Shown: one piece after another, positions 1 through 12,689 of the stretch
Layout: every line of letters starts with the position of its first letter
Numbering within the stretch: position 1 is the first letter of the stretch
Assembly: GCA_030248065.1 (NCBI GenBank)
Contig: JASAMV010003530.1
Location: 62,001-126,000 of the forward strand
Reading direction: 5' to 3'
DNA from: Rhynchonema sp. JSB1_4
Taxonomy: Eukaryota; Nematoda; Chromadorea; Monhysterida; Xyalidae
Length of the DNA stretch: 64,000 nt
The notes under the pieces: model-generated
What the model saw: only the letters and a program-made list of their open reading frames with translations
Database searches by the model: none
Told to the model about the DNA's origin: nothing
Position numbers and translations under genes: made by a program

Positions 1-480
1 CAAACCAAGTCACAAAAGTGACTTGTCAATTAAAGTTGCATTTTTTCGCGGCTTTGCGCGTTTTTTAAGCAAATTTGGTAAAATTTCCCCGAATCTGAGA
101 CTTTTTAAAAAAAATTTCTTTTAAAAAAAAATTTTTTTTAAAAAAAACTTGTTTAAAAAATTTTTTTTCCAACCCTGACCAGCCGTACCAAACATACACA
201 TACAGAGGTATACTGGCTCAGGAAACAAAAGCTATTCGTTTCATGAATTCTCTTCAGAGCATCAGAGGGGCTCTGTGTGGAAAACTCAGTAATCAGACTG
301 TCTAATGTGCGTTGATGATCCCCGTGACGAAAAATTTTGAGTTTTCAAAAAATTTTGTGTAACGCCTCCATTTTACCTGAAAGGGCGTTTGCGCTATTTT
401 TTCAATTAAAAATTTCTTTGTGTTTTCTTAAAAAACACTACGCTAATAGAAAAACAAATTTTCAACCCTGCCACGACGTT
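1..480. repeat. A/T-rich fold-back sequence with hAT-like ends
   Basis: Alternating runs of T and A between about 100 and 170 form nested self-complementary tracts. They end in CCAACCCTG near 178, and a second CAACCCTG lies near 472. The same end occurs as an inverted pair (CAGGGTTGG / CCAACCCTG) bounding the element at 24571-25038. The stretch is probably one or two decayed members of that family. No coding exon is visible here. Confidence 0.4.
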
Positions 481-507
481 TTATAGGTCTGAAAAGCGTA
501 GGATTGA

Positions 508-1256
<749 letters not shown>

Positions 1257-1339
1257 GCCTGTTTACTTACACCAAATACCAGTGAGTTCATTACATCATA
1301 ATATATGTAATTGTAGCTCGAAAATTGACGGCGATTGCA

Positions 1340-3442
1340 ATGGACAAGCGCGGTGGTGCCCATCGAATTCGCGTTACCGACACCAAACTAGACATAACCA
1401 TGAATGACCCAAAGATACTTCGGCCTTCTTTTTCAAGAATGAAACTGCTCGTGATCGAGAACAAGCTGTTTGCGTTTGATCAAGGTGGTTTTTTTGCTGA
1501 CAATTTAAGCTTGATGGCATGGGTAATTTATATACTTTCTACAAATGTGCAGACTCGGCAAGAGTTGAAGTCTTCGACGCTGCCTCACGTGGTTGGAAGC
1601 CAATGGAAAGCAGACGCCAGCACCGCGTGTCTCGTGAGTTTTTGTCTCCGTTTTGCAGAACCAGGGTTCTTTGCTGCATGCTTGCTTGGTGTGATTGCAG
1701 CAGCCATTGTCTACGTGCCGAGTGAACGTCAAATCTTGGTGTGCGGCTGCTATCCGGATATACTGACCATCAATGTTGGTACGGACGGACGGGGTTACGG
1801 TGGCATACCCTTCAATTTTCAACCATTCTGTGTCCACTCGTGCGAATATCATTCGGCGGACAATGTCGGGGGTCGATGGGGGAAAATTAAAGCGCCGAAA
1901 GACACCTGTCTGAACGGTATCGCAGCGGTGAATTTTGAGGTAAGTGTGGAACACCGCGCACTTGAAGGGACGGCGAACAATATGAAATTGCATATAAGTT
2001 CGACAACGGGCAATATTTCCCTGCGATTGGTTGCTCCTAAGCTCAATACCTCAAGAGAAAGAGGCAGCACACTTTGCTATCTTCCCTTTCAAATGTACCC
2101 CTTGTCAGGGCTGTGGAGCCCAAACCACGCGTAATGCAATGTTGGAGATTGCGTGGTCTTCATGAAAGATTCGAAATGAGCATAATTACGTATATAATAT
2201 GTTTGAATACGTTTCAGGGACACACCTACATAACGGGCGGTCACGACTGCATTCCCCTTCTCAGCAGTACCCTAAACTTCACACTACTTCGTCAACGCTG
2301 GGAACAACTTGTAAACAGTGGCAGTTTTCGGCCAAACGGTGTAGAGGATTATTTCATATCCAACCAATTTTTGCGTTTCGATTTCCAATCAAGAAAGTGG
2401 GTTGCACTGCAGAATATGAACGTCAAACGCACTGGACACGAGATGGCAGTCCATGGCGAAATACTTGTGGTTAGTCGGTTACCAGACAATTGAGCACAGT
2501 CCAGTGGTTGAACCACTTTGAACAATCAAGAAAGAAACCAGAAGCGCGCAGACACTGATTATTTTTGGTGCAACAGTTCAGGTTCAGCCCTGATCTTGTT
2601 CAGATTCTGTTCTTTTGATCTCGGCTTTTTTTTCGTTGCTCAAAGCAGTTTTGCTCCAACTGGATGTGCTCAGTTATCTGCCCCGCCAGTTAGTTTTCCT
2701 CAAAATATGTATGTATATTATACTCATCTACCAAGCTCAATTGTAGGTGTGCGGAGGCGCTGTACAAACCAGTTCAGAAGCACAAGGAACCTCGTGCGAA
2801 AAGTTTGATACGACCAGTCGAGATAATCGATGGCAGGTGATGCAGCAACTGCCTGTCTCCGCATTGCTCAACCTGATACGCTCTCCTGACAACGTGATCG
2901 TCGCAATCGGATTTGCGCATGATCGGGACGCGGGGCGGTGCTTTCTGGGGTTGGCGGTTCCTCAATGGTGCAAATTCAGAAGAAAGGGACACAATAAAGC
3001 ATATCGACTGAATGGTGCACAGTGGAAAACTTTGATCACGTCAGACAATCAGATGAAGGCTTTGTTCCCGCCTCTCTATCACTTGGTGAAGGGGTCTTGG
3101 CCTCAAATTCTTTGTTCAAGTCCATTGGTAATCCAGGCAAGAATCGACACACAGAAATTGCTGTTGTGCCTAATGACCTATTTGGTACCTAACTTGCATA
3201 GGTATACGTCTGCCCAGCAAAATTTTGTGTTCTCGGAAGTTTCATGCTCGGGTTTGCTGAAATTATTTTGCCTCATTGTACTCTTTAGGCACGCACATAC
3301 TGTAGAGTACATATATCACCGTCAATATTGTTGGTGTCATTGTCTTTGTCACTTTGCCTACCGTGTCAGAACAAACAGAACGATTAAAATGTCAATAAAA
3401 ATTGAACAAGCAAAACAAAAAATAATAACTATCCAAAAATAA
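1340..3442 (+). CDS. Kelch-repeat protein (beta-propeller)
   Basis: Multi-exon gene coding for kelch blades. Exons by frame and splice signals: 1340-1484 (blade ending LFAFDQ), 1553-1633 (VEVFDAASRGWKPM), 1701-1939 (ERQILVCGC), 2218-2469 (HTYITGGHDC, then RFDFQSRKWVALQNMN) and 2747 onward (VCGGAVQTSS). Phases close at each junction: Q/D, S/P, E/G and EILV/VCGG. Kelch proteins are usually substrate adaptors for CUL3 ligases or actin-binding scaffolds. No BTB or BACK domain is seen, and the astacin stop lies only about 80 bp upstream, so this looks kelch-only unless a distant 5' exon exists. The last exon stays open to 3442, but the true end could be a splice near 3090. AATAAA signals follow at 3612 and 3627. 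ATG at 1340 is preferred; 1400 is an alternative. Confidence 0.7.
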
Positions 3443-3611
3443 TAACTATCCTGCCGATCAATTGACCAAGACCTTCAATTTGCTACGCGATTGTTTCAGC
3501 CTACAAACTGGAACCTAAAGAGGGAAAGCACCTTGGCACGGGCTTGCAGGTACCGGCCAGCGGGACCATGGCAATGATGACAAAAGCCCTGCTAAGGAAT
3601 GCATGCTTGTA

Positions 3612-3632
3612 AATAAAGTTTGCGCAATAAAA
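3612..3632 (+). promoter_or_regulatory. Candidate polyadenylation signals of the kelch gene
   Basis: Two AATAAA hexamers 15 bp apart lie about 170 bp after the last open frame of the kelch gene. Position and strand fit a 3' end, but no transcript evidence is available. Confidence 0.35.
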
Positions 3633-3683
3633 CACTATCAATCGTGCAATATTACCAAGCACAATCGTTGAATACAAATGTGA

Positions 3684-3866
3684 TTAAATGACAATCTGCA
3701 TATCAACCTCCATCTGTGCCAGTTTCTGTTCTGCACTTTCGTCGTGGACTGATGTTTCACGACCCACAATCGGTCGTTGAGTGCTGCAGGGCAGAAAGAC
3801 GAGCAAAAGTGCAGCCGACAGCAGTTGAGGGACCCGACGATCCTGTCGCACAAACGGCGGCCACAT
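3684..3866 (-). CDS. Possible small secreted peptide (60 aa)
   Basis: An ATG at 3866 opens a 60-residue frame with a hydrophobic stretch (LLSAALLLVFLP) followed by CSTQ and a polar, acidic tail ending at 3684. This resembles a signal peptide with a short mature peptide, but it could equally be one exon of a larger gene or a chance frame. I recognise no family and see no clear flanking exons. Confidence 0.2.
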   Translation of the reverse strand: MWPPFVRQDRRVPQLLSAALLLVFLPCSTQRPIVGRETSVHDESAEQKLAQMEVDMQIVI

Positions 3867-3879
3867 ATGCACTGGAATG

Positions 3880-6616
3880 ATTCAGCTCAGTGGAAAGAGC
3901 GGAACTTATGGCTCAAAAGTTCATTCAACGACTCGGAAGTCGCGACAAACAGACGCAGTATTCCGCAATTTTTTAGGCCCCGAAGTTCAGGCCCGACCTT
4001 TCCAGGCCCAGTTTTTCAGGCCCTGCCGATTCAAGCCCAGCATATTTGACCCATTTATAGGCTTAGGCTAAGGCTCCAGCCGGGCCTGAAAATCGGCCGG
4101 GCCTGAACCTGTGCGCCGGGACTGAACCGTCGCACAATAACCGACGTAGCCAGCCACTCAACGGGCCCCCGGTCAACCATGACAACGACCACAGTAACGC
4201 TTCCAGCGACCACACCTGAAACCCTGATTTGAGAGAATTAGCGTTAGCCCCAAAAAAGTTGCTAAGATTCACAGTAAGATCAATTGTACTCACATGGGCG
4301 CATGCACTTTGCAGAAATTGGATATTCGTTTCGACCAGAATCGTCAGCAGCCCAAACTGAACACATGCCAGATTACGCCCTTGCCCAGCGCGCTGCCGCC
4401 GAAGAAAACGTACACCAAAGCGTAGATTTGGTCTGAAATTGGTCGGTTAATATTGTTTTTTGGTCAACTATTGTCATCAACTCATGCAGCCCCGAAGGAT
4501 CGCTGGAAATACATACATGTACAATGGCATTGCGGCTTAGTTGTCGACATGAGCATAAGCCAATTTATCGAATTGGACAGGTTTGGTTGCGTGCACTGAT
4601 GCCGATGCTTCTTGCAACGCAGAAACACGCAAAAAATGAGTGATCATTCACCTCCGACATTTCCCATCCGCAACACGGACACAGACGGTATGAGCAGTCC
4701 GATTGCCATTCTATTCTTACTTCATACAACCATTTAGCTGCTTGTGTCATTTCCTCGGATGATCGCGGCATGAAACGAGAGGCTCGAAATCCGACAGTAC
4801 CACTTGAACACAATTGAGCCGCCTGAGCATTGGACTCGGGGAAAAGAGGTCAGAACGACACAGACGCCGTCAATCTCCAACGTTGGAAAGTGCTCAATTT
4901 GGTCGCAACCTGAGCAAATGATACACGAGACGAATGTGTTGTTGTGATTGTAACAAGCCGTTAATCTAGAATAAACTGACGCAATGTGGTCCCAGTCTTG
5001 AAGAACACTGCCGCGAGTGTCGTACTAGTCCGCCTCATCATCACTGTAAGTTTTGATGGTTTCGGATAAACTATAACTGAAAGCGAGCTTTACCCTGGGC
5101 ACATTAAATACGTTACATCTGCTCATGTTGGTACGTTACCTAGATACAAGTGAACAAAGTTGTTGTAATTATATGACTAACATAGAAGGAATTAGCTTGA
5201 TGGGCGGGCCATTGTCTTGAGCTAATATGGGTTCACAAGAGTGCTTTTTTATCTCAACACATGGCTAGTTGACGTCGGCAAGCACTATTTTATTTGGTTT
5301 GTTAGAGACCGTGGCCCTCGTCATTGCAATACAACAAATTTCGGACCCTGGTGTCGTGTTGGACGAGTGAGTGGTTATTTGCGGTGTCCCGCGTAGCAGA
5401 TATTTCTGAAAAATTGCGGCTTAGGGTTGAACAAGGCAATATACTGGGTATGAAATAGCCTCACCGCACTCATCTAACAACAACAATGTTTCACATGCTC
5501 GCTGTGAGCTTTGCACGTGTGCGCTGCCAGCATGTCAATGGAACATTTCACTATGTTTGCTGCTGAGTGTCGTGCTTGGATTAACAAGGACACATTCTTA
5601 ATCTTTTTCATTGGTTTTCTGAAATATCGACCCCAAGCTGGAGTTCAGTTATAACGTGGGGTCGTTTGTTTCCTTTGCCTTGCATAAAAAGGAAATACCA
5701 TAATTCTTGTAAATTTTTGGCTCATCAGTTTATTCTCGTCTGAGCAAGCACAGAGTACTTGTTTTATCAGAGAAACTGGCACGCGCGGTTTTCAACATGT
5801 GCGTGGTTTTGTGACGAAATATTTGTAAGGTCACAAGACCGATCCGGCAGATTAGTGATCATGATCAATATGCGTTCACGTGGTCGCGTCACGTGAACGA
5901 ATCTAATTTCGGATGGCAACGAATTCATTTACAACTCTAGGCATACAGTAACACATACACAGAATAGAAATACACCAACTTCAATATTCACAATCGCACA
6001 ACCGTTTGTATGTGTATTACAACAGTTTGACTACCACGTGATCGGCGGCTCCTTCCACGAGCCATCACACATCGACTGGGGTGTTGTGGTCGGAAAGACG
6101 GGACATTGTCCGCATCCAAAGGACCAGGGTTGGATTAAAAAAAGTTCGCTGCTTTTTCGGTTTTTAAAAATTAGAAAAGTATGTTCACTTTTTTATTATT
6201 TCACAACTTTTTTTTATTTTGTTCCCCCTTTTTGTGGTGAAAATGCATGTTTTTATGCATGCTTCCGCTTGTCTTTTTTCTCAAAAAATCGCCTGCAGCG
6301 CTTGTATTTCGCATCGGCACAATGTCATTACAACGTTAGACAGTCCGTTGTGGACAGGCTATCCCCAACGAGAATTGTCACGTTATCTGGCTCATTGTAA
6401 AAAATATAACCTCGCTACTGCCCGTTTGTGAACACAACTGGTCGGTGTCAACATTCACATGAAACAACTTCGGCAAGAAATAACACAATTCCACTTCGAC
6501 GACCACGATCTGAAAAATGATCGGCACTTTAGCAAGTGCGACTTTTTTTTAAGAATACAAAACCCAAGGTCAGCCAGGAACAAAAGATATGAACAGTTTT
6601 TCTTTGATGTTTTTAT
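3880..6616. other. Gene-poor interval
   Basis: No recognisable gene. Short GGCCC-rich direct repeats (CAGGCCC units) lie at about 3975-4130. On the minus strand, about 4735-4815 could be an exon ending at a good donor (GTAAGA) with text RASRFMPRSSEEMTQAAKW, but nothing joins it. A 25-30 bp block at 5475-5509 recurs at 49748-49781. At 6127 CAGGGTTGG matches the left end of the hAT-like element at 24571. Confidence 0.5.
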
Positions 6617-7988
6617 CACCTGGCTGATGCAAAATTCAACTCTCTAATCTGAATCGTGAATTTCCGAAATAAAAGAGAAAAAGTACAGTAACCAGGCCAA
6701 TTCAATCATGGAAATTTCAAGTGCTGTAAACCAGACATGATTGATTGATTTTCATTGATTTTTACCCTGGACATGCAACGACGCAACAATGTGTAGCGAC
6801 AGCAAAGGTGCAAGCGCCACATGGAAATGCAAAAGACCTAAAAAGAGAAATATGAGCAGGGAAATCGCAAATTTAGAGATTTGTGCAGTTAAAAAAGACA
6901 TGGAGTGGCATGATGGGATAAGCTAGTCCGGTTGCTTTGAGAGAGAGAGAAAACGCAAATTGTTGGGATAGGCTAGTCCGGTTGCCTTGAGAGAGACAAA
7001 ATGCAAATTATCGAGATAGAAGGCACGTTTGTGCTTACGGTTTGGCCTAAGCCTGCGCGAAGTACCCTGCAAATCATGGTGAGGGATCCATGGGATCTCC
7101 TATTCAGTCCGCACCGCCCTCTCAGCCCCTTCCTATTCAGCCCAAACCGCCCCTTTCAGCCCCCTCCAGTTCAGCTCTCAACGGCCTCAACAGCCCCTCC
7201 TATTCAGCCCCACCGCCCGCACATCCCCTCTCCTATTCAGCCCTCACCCACCTTCAGCCCCCACAGCCCCTGCTAATCAGGCTCCACCACCCACTTCTGT
7301 TCAGCCCCCACCGCCCCCTCTCTATCAGCCCTCCATCCACAGGCCCCACACGCTGGAATACTGGTTGGGTGTGCACATGCACGATGTAGGGCTGTCGCAT
7401 GTATGTACTGTTTCCATGAGCTGATTGGCTCACACTTGCACTGATATGACTCTATACTAGACGTGACACTACACTAACGTTGGTGTGTGGTAGTGCACAT
7501 ACACGATGTAGGGCTCTCATATGTACATATGTACTGCTTCCGTTCGCTGATTGACTGGCACTTGCACTGACATGACATTACACTGACGTTGGTGTGTGGT
7601 AGTGCACATACACGATGGACCTGCCACTACACTGCATCAAGCCTGATGTTTCACCAGCACTACATAGGCAAACAATGGATGGTGCTAAGAATGCGCGTGA
7701 AATCCTTGTTTTTTGCCTTGCTGTGTTTCTTCACAGCTGTTTTATCTGTATCGTTTGATTGGATTGCATTCATATTATCCCGTGGCTCATTCTACTGATC
7801 AATCAATCAACTAATGATGGCCCCCAAGTATTTATAGCTCGGCGTCAGATTGCTTACCGCTTCAAACGCCACACTGTGAACCTGCTGCGTGGTTGGTAGC
7901 TAACTGCATTCTATTATTGCTTGATTTGTTTGTTTTTATATTATCCTTTCTGGCTGTTTATTGTTTATTTGTTCTCGGATTGTCATAC
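6617..7988. repeat. Large direct repeat, copy 1 (about 1.37 kb)
   Basis: Nearly identical to 11177-12681 in the same orientation, from CCTGGCTGATGC to GGATTGTCATAC. It contains a CCTATTCAGCCCC minisatellite (about 7095-7340) and diverged tandem units of roughly 113 bp (about 7360-7620). No target-site duplication or terminal inverted repeat is evident, so it is better described as a segmental duplication than as a transposon. The short open frames inside it (proline-rich and hydrophobic) are repeated in both copies and have no recognisable product. Confidence 0.9.
7095..7345. repeat. CCTATTCAGCCCC minisatellite
   Basis: A degenerate C-rich array with repeated CTATTCAGCCC and CACCGCCC words on the + strand, open in two frames as proline/serine/glutamine-rich text. 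The low complexity explains the open frames, so I do not call a gene. The second copy (about 11660-11940) has an extra insertion near 11875-11910. Confidence 0.8.
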
Positions 7989-8019
7989 TTTCTTTTCCGT
8001 TATATTCCGAATGTTTCAG

Positions 8020-9797
8020 CCGCCGACAATCGTTTGATCAGCACAGCGGTGATTCGAGGCTCGGTACAATCGAGTTCGTTCAGTCGGACCGATTCGATCG
8101 ATGAACGCGGCAAGGACAACAATGATGTCGGTCGGTTACGGTAATGGGTGGAGGTTACTGTAAGCTTGCGGTATTGGATGGGCCCGTGGGCAACATTGAT
8201 TGTTGGGTTACAGTAATGGGTAGTATTGGGAGATGGTACTGTAGCAACGTGGTGGCTTACTTGGTGGGGCGCAAAGCATGTTTACCGAATGATCTTGCTG
8301 ATACCGCTGCTGGCGAGCTTGAGTTGTTTCAATGATGTTTTACGCGAGCTTAAAACCAGCTCGTGCTTAGTTGCACTGGTCACGTGGCCCGCTGGTGCTT
8401 CGCACTGACGATGACCTGGTGCACCGGCCGATCGTGAAAGGAAGTCTGGCAGCCAGAAACTAACCATTGATACTTATTGCAGCTCACCAGGTGCCAGCTG
8501 TACTGGGTACAGCCGTAATTGGACGCAGCAGCTCGGCACCCAAATTGCAGACGTTGTTCTCGGCGAGAAAGTGGCCATGTGCGATATTTTTGGTTGATAT
8601 TATCAAACATGGTGATCGGATCGAAACGATCGCAATAAAATGATCGATTGGATTGTTTTTGTGAGATGCATTTCGACTAAGTTTAACCTTGACCGATCCG
8701 ATCACTAAGTTTGATACCTGCCTTGGTATGAAGTTTCAAGTGACACACAAACCAGGTATTTGTTCCTGATGTTTCAAATGAAATATAAAGCACACATTCC
8801 AGTGAGTGACTAATTTTTCAGAAATCCGTCGTTTCTGGCCGCCACTGCGTTCGCTGGAGCCGTTGCACGACAATCTACCGTATGACAAATTCATGGAGTT
8901 CTTGACGCCTGTGACCACCGTGCGTACACCTGCACCGTCCCCGCCCAAGACACCGAGGGATATCGGCCGGGAGAACTCGGACTTGAATGGTTGGTGACTG
9001 GGGTTGGGATTTGTTGACTATTCTTATGAGGATGTTGGTCCTGTGTGCCCTTTTGCGTTAGCACGAGTCCTTATAGCTCACTTGTGAAACATCAAGATCA
9101 CATGAGTTGTCTGTCCACCACCCGCAACTTTCGTTCAGCTGATGTTTTACGTTTGCATTATAACAGAAAGTCCAGCGTACCTCTTTTTGTGACCTGTGTT
9201 GAAACATCAGCTGAAAGTCGGTTTCCGTTGATGATGTAATTGGACTTGAGCGGAAGTCCGTTGATGTTTCAGAAGTGACTTACGACCGAAAATGCACAGT
9301 ATCCTCCTTTGTGACCTGTTTTGAAACATCAGCTAAATGTGTGCGAACTTTTAGAGTTTTACACGTGTTTCACAAAAAAACACCAATTTCTAGTCTTCTT
9401 CACAACGATGAAGGGTTGCGTCATACGCTTATTAAATCTAAAGTGCCACAAGTAGGGTTAGAGGCCGGGAGGGGGGTACCCGACACCCGACATCTGGAAG
9501 TACCCGACACCCGACATCGTGGCCCACAAGCACAGTGTATTGATGGCTGACTGGTGCACTATCTCATCGTCAGTGTTAATAGGTATGAGAAGATGAAAAC
9601 GTGTGTGACAATATTAATTGATCATTGCAGTCGAATCCACGCTGCCAACGAGCGACTTTACGCCGACCACACCCACTGGCCAGCAACCGTGTGAACAATC
9701 AGTGCAACGTTTGATGTCGAAGACCGCGCAGCGATTGGCGCACTTGCTTGACGACGATGACACACAATCAATCAATGAAACGTCACCAAATATTTGA
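8020..9797 (+). CDS. Unidentified gene, three terminal exons
   Basis: Three exons read well. The first starts at 8020 after ATGTTTCAG and ends between 8130 and 8140 (STAVIRGSVQSSSFSRTD). The second is 8822-8989 (EIRRFWPPLRSLEPLHDNL, then TPAPSPPKTPRD). The third is 9631-9797, ending SINETSPNI and TGA at 9795. The exon 2-3 junction closes in phase. For exon 1-2 only the weak donor at 8131 closes the frame. The text is polar, Ser/Pro/Thr-rich and acidic at the end (LLDDDD), like a disordered cytoplasmic tail. Upstream exons would have to lie beyond the 6617-7988 repeat, whose edge is only about 30 bp before the first acceptor. I do not recognise the family. Confidence 0.5.
9454..9532. repeat. 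CCCGACACCCGACAT short repeat
   Basis: GGGTTAGAG is followed by two near copies of TACCCGACACCCGACATC. It matches the ends of the element at 16630-16955 and probably is a fragment of the same family inside the intron of the neighbouring gene. Confidence 0.5.
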
Positions 9798-10322
9798 AAG
9801 GTACCGTCTCTTTGTTTGTTGCTCGTAGCTAGATTATGAATGTTTGATTCTCACTGTAAACTTTTGTTGTTATAAGTGGCTGTATTTTACTTGCTTTTGT
9901 CTTGTCATTCGGTTACTGTAATCGGCGACAAACGTTTTGGTGCAGATCTAAAAGCACTGATTGACTTTCCAAACATCCTTTTATGCATTCAACTCAGAGC
10001 AGCAGTGCTCTAATCTCAATCGGTAAAAACGACAACAACAATATCACCCAAGGAAACAAAAACCAACAACAACGAAGAATATTCTGAATGAAAGTCGACA
10101 TGATATATAGATATTTTGAATTCCTTTAGCGCACATGCACATCAACTTTTTTGCGAACAACATCAATGCACAATTCTGAATGGAAGTACACCTGATATTG
10201 TGAATTGTGTACCAATGTGTTTTTTGTTGCCCGTCTCGGAATTCATTCCCAGAAGACAACTAAATCTCAGATGTAGTCACTAAAAATATAAAAAGTTTCG
10301 ATTTTGTTATAATTTCATTCAT

Positions 10323-11137
10323 TTAGAATATGTCGGACGAGGAAGACTGAGTTGCCTTGGCATGCGATGATTTACTCTGAAAGGAAAGCACCAGGTGGGA
10401 ATGAGTCTGTTACCAAAATGTAAAATATGCACATACGCGCGAGTCAGACAGGTAGTCAGGCGTCGAGTTGCTTGGTCATGAAAATCGTTGTTCGAAGACG
10501 ATGAAGGCTGTGTGCTGCTGGTCGACTTGCTCTGTAATAAACAGACAGTAAATGTTTGTTTCTGCTGCAAATTCTAAATGCACCACATCATCATGCGGCT
10601 GCTTTGGAACATGTCAGCGTATGTCAGAGAGTCCAGCCACACATTGAGCGGCTCGTCAATTGCCGTGGCGTACGAGTCCGTGCTGCAGGAATCCGCTACT
10701 TGGTCTTGGGTACTGAGTGAGAAAAATTATCGGATTGATGGGGATAGCTAACCTTTCTTCTGATGCGCTTTTCTCAACGTGAGCTGGTGGCATGGGGTGC
10801 ACTGCTAGCACTTTTGGGATGACAATATTTTCGTAGTGCAGATAGTGGCGGAGCGTCACCTGCATGAAAAAGTCAAAAGAATGATGCATGCAAGTTATAC
10901 TAAAAAGTGAAGTTCACTAAGCTCAGACCGTTGCGCTAATTTTTTTGAACATCTTAACCGTCAATCACTTTCTTGCCACGCCACCCCGTCTGCGCAGTTC
11001 GAAATCGATTCACTAACGCGGAAAAACTGTGCAATCTCGCCATCAGGTTTCCGAGACCGGTCATCGTTGCTGCGTGCGCCACCACTTGGTTTCGCGCCAT
11101 TTCCGCGGCTCGCTGCAATTGCGTTTCACCGAACTCG
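10323..11137 (-). CDS. Unidentified gene, convergent with the 8020-9797 gene
   Basis: Reading down the minus strand: exon A 11137 to about 10970 (GETQLQRAAEMARNQVVAHA, then MARLHSFSALVNRFR), exon B 10859-10753 (VTLRHYLHYENIVIPKVLAV), exon C from about 10713 (DEPLNVWLDSLTYADMFQSS), and one or two small serine-rich exons ending SSSSDIF with TAA at 10323. The A/B junction closes only with the GTGATT donor; B/C closes as S-T in phase. Exon C could also stop at its own TAG near 10575. Exon A looks alpha-helical. No family recognised. Upstream of exon A the sequence runs within 40 bp into the second copy of the large repeat, so the 5' end may be cut off. Confidence 0.45.
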
Positions 11138-11176
11138 CTGCAATAGTAGTCGCATCCGTGCCATGGCTGGCTGCCA

Positions 11177-12681
11177 TACCTGGCTGATGCAAAATTCAAC
11201 TCTCTAATCTGAATCGTGAATTTCCGAAATAAAAGAGAAAAAGTACAGTAACCAGGCCAATTCAATCATGGAAATTTCAAGTGCTGTAAACCAGACATGA
11301 TTGATTGATTTTCATTGATTTTTACCCTGGACATGCAACGACGCAACAATGTGTAGCGACACCAAAGGTGCAAGCGCCACATGGAAATGCAAAAGACCTA
11401 AAAAGAGAAATATGAGCAGGGAAATAGCAAATTTAGAGATTTGTGCAGTTAAAAAAGACATGGAGTGGCATGATGGGATAAGCTAGTCCGGTTGCTTTGA
11501 GAGAGAGAGAAAACGCAAATTGTTGGGATAGGCTAGTCCGGTTGCCTTGAGAGAGACAAAATGCAAATTATCGAGATAGAAGGCACGTTTGTGCTTACGG
11601 TTTGGCCTAAGCCTGCGCGAAGTACCCTGCAAATCACGGTGAGGGATCCATGGGATCTCCTATTCAGTCCGCACCGCCCTCTCAGCCCCTTCCTATTCAG
11701 CCCGAACCGCCCCTTTCAGCCCCCTCCAGTTCAGCTCTCAACGGCCTCAACAGCCCCTCCTATTCAGCCCCACCGCCCGCACATCCCCTCTCCTATTCAG
11801 CCCTCACCCACCTTCAGCCCCCACAGCCCCCTCCTAATCAGGCTCCACCACCCACTTCTGTTCAGCCCCCACCGCCCCACAGCCCGCCTCCAATTCAGCC
11901 CCCACCGCCCCCTCTTTATCAGCCCTCCATCCACAGGCCCCACACGCTGGAATACTGGTTGGGTGTGCACATGCACGATGTAGGGCTGTCGTATATATGT
12001 ACTGTTTCCATGAGCTGATTGGCTCACACTTGCACTGATATGACTCTATACTAGACGTGACACTACACTAACGTTGGTGTGTGGTATTGCACATACACGA
12101 TGTAGGGCTCTCATGTATGTACTGCTTCCGTGTGCTGATTGGCTGGCACTTGCACTGACATGACATAACGCAACATTGGTGTGTGGTAGGGCACATACAC
12201 GATGTAGGGCTCTCATATGTATGTACTGCTTCCGTGTGCGGATTGGCTGGTACTTGCACTGACAAGACATTACATTAACGTTGGTGTGTGGTAGTGCACA
12301 TACACGATGGACCTGCCACTACACTGCATCAAGCCTGATGTTTCACCAGCACTACATAGGCAAACAATGGATGGTGCTAAGAATGCGCGTGAAATCCTTG
12401 TTTTTTGCCTTGCTGTGTTTCTTCACAGCTGTTTTATCTGTATCGTTTGATTGGATTGCATTCATATTATCCCGTGGCTCATTCTACTGATCAATCAATC
12501 AACTGATGATGGCCCCCAAGTATTTATAGCTCGACGTCAGATTGCTTACCGCTTCAAACGCCACACTGTGAACCTGCTGCGTGGTTGGTAGCTAACTGCA
12601 TTCTATTATTGCTTGATTTGTTTGTTTTTATATTATCCTTTCTGGCTGTTTATTGTTTATTTGTTCTCGGATTGTCATACA
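11177..12681. repeat. Large direct repeat, copy 2 (about 1.5 kb)
   Basis: Second copy of 6617-7988. It differs by scattered substitutions, an extra proline-rich segment near 11875-11910, and one additional unit of about 113 bp in the tandem array at 11960-12310. After the shared GGATTGTCATAC end it runs straight into a G-rich CCTACTGTACC block rather than the exon seen after copy 1. Confidence 0.9.
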
Positions 12682-12689
12682 GCCAAACA

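Noticed and set aside
7090..7389. Proline-rich open frames in the repeat
   Set aside because: They follow the CCTATTCAGCCCC array in two frames at once and recur in the second copy; low complexity explains them.
7360..7620. CRISPR-like tandem repeat
   Set aside because: Units are about 113 bp, diverged and contiguous, without short repeat plus unique spacer structure, in an animal genome.
6617..7988. Helitron
   Set aside because: The ends do not show 5' TC, 3' CTRR with a hairpin, or an A/T target site.
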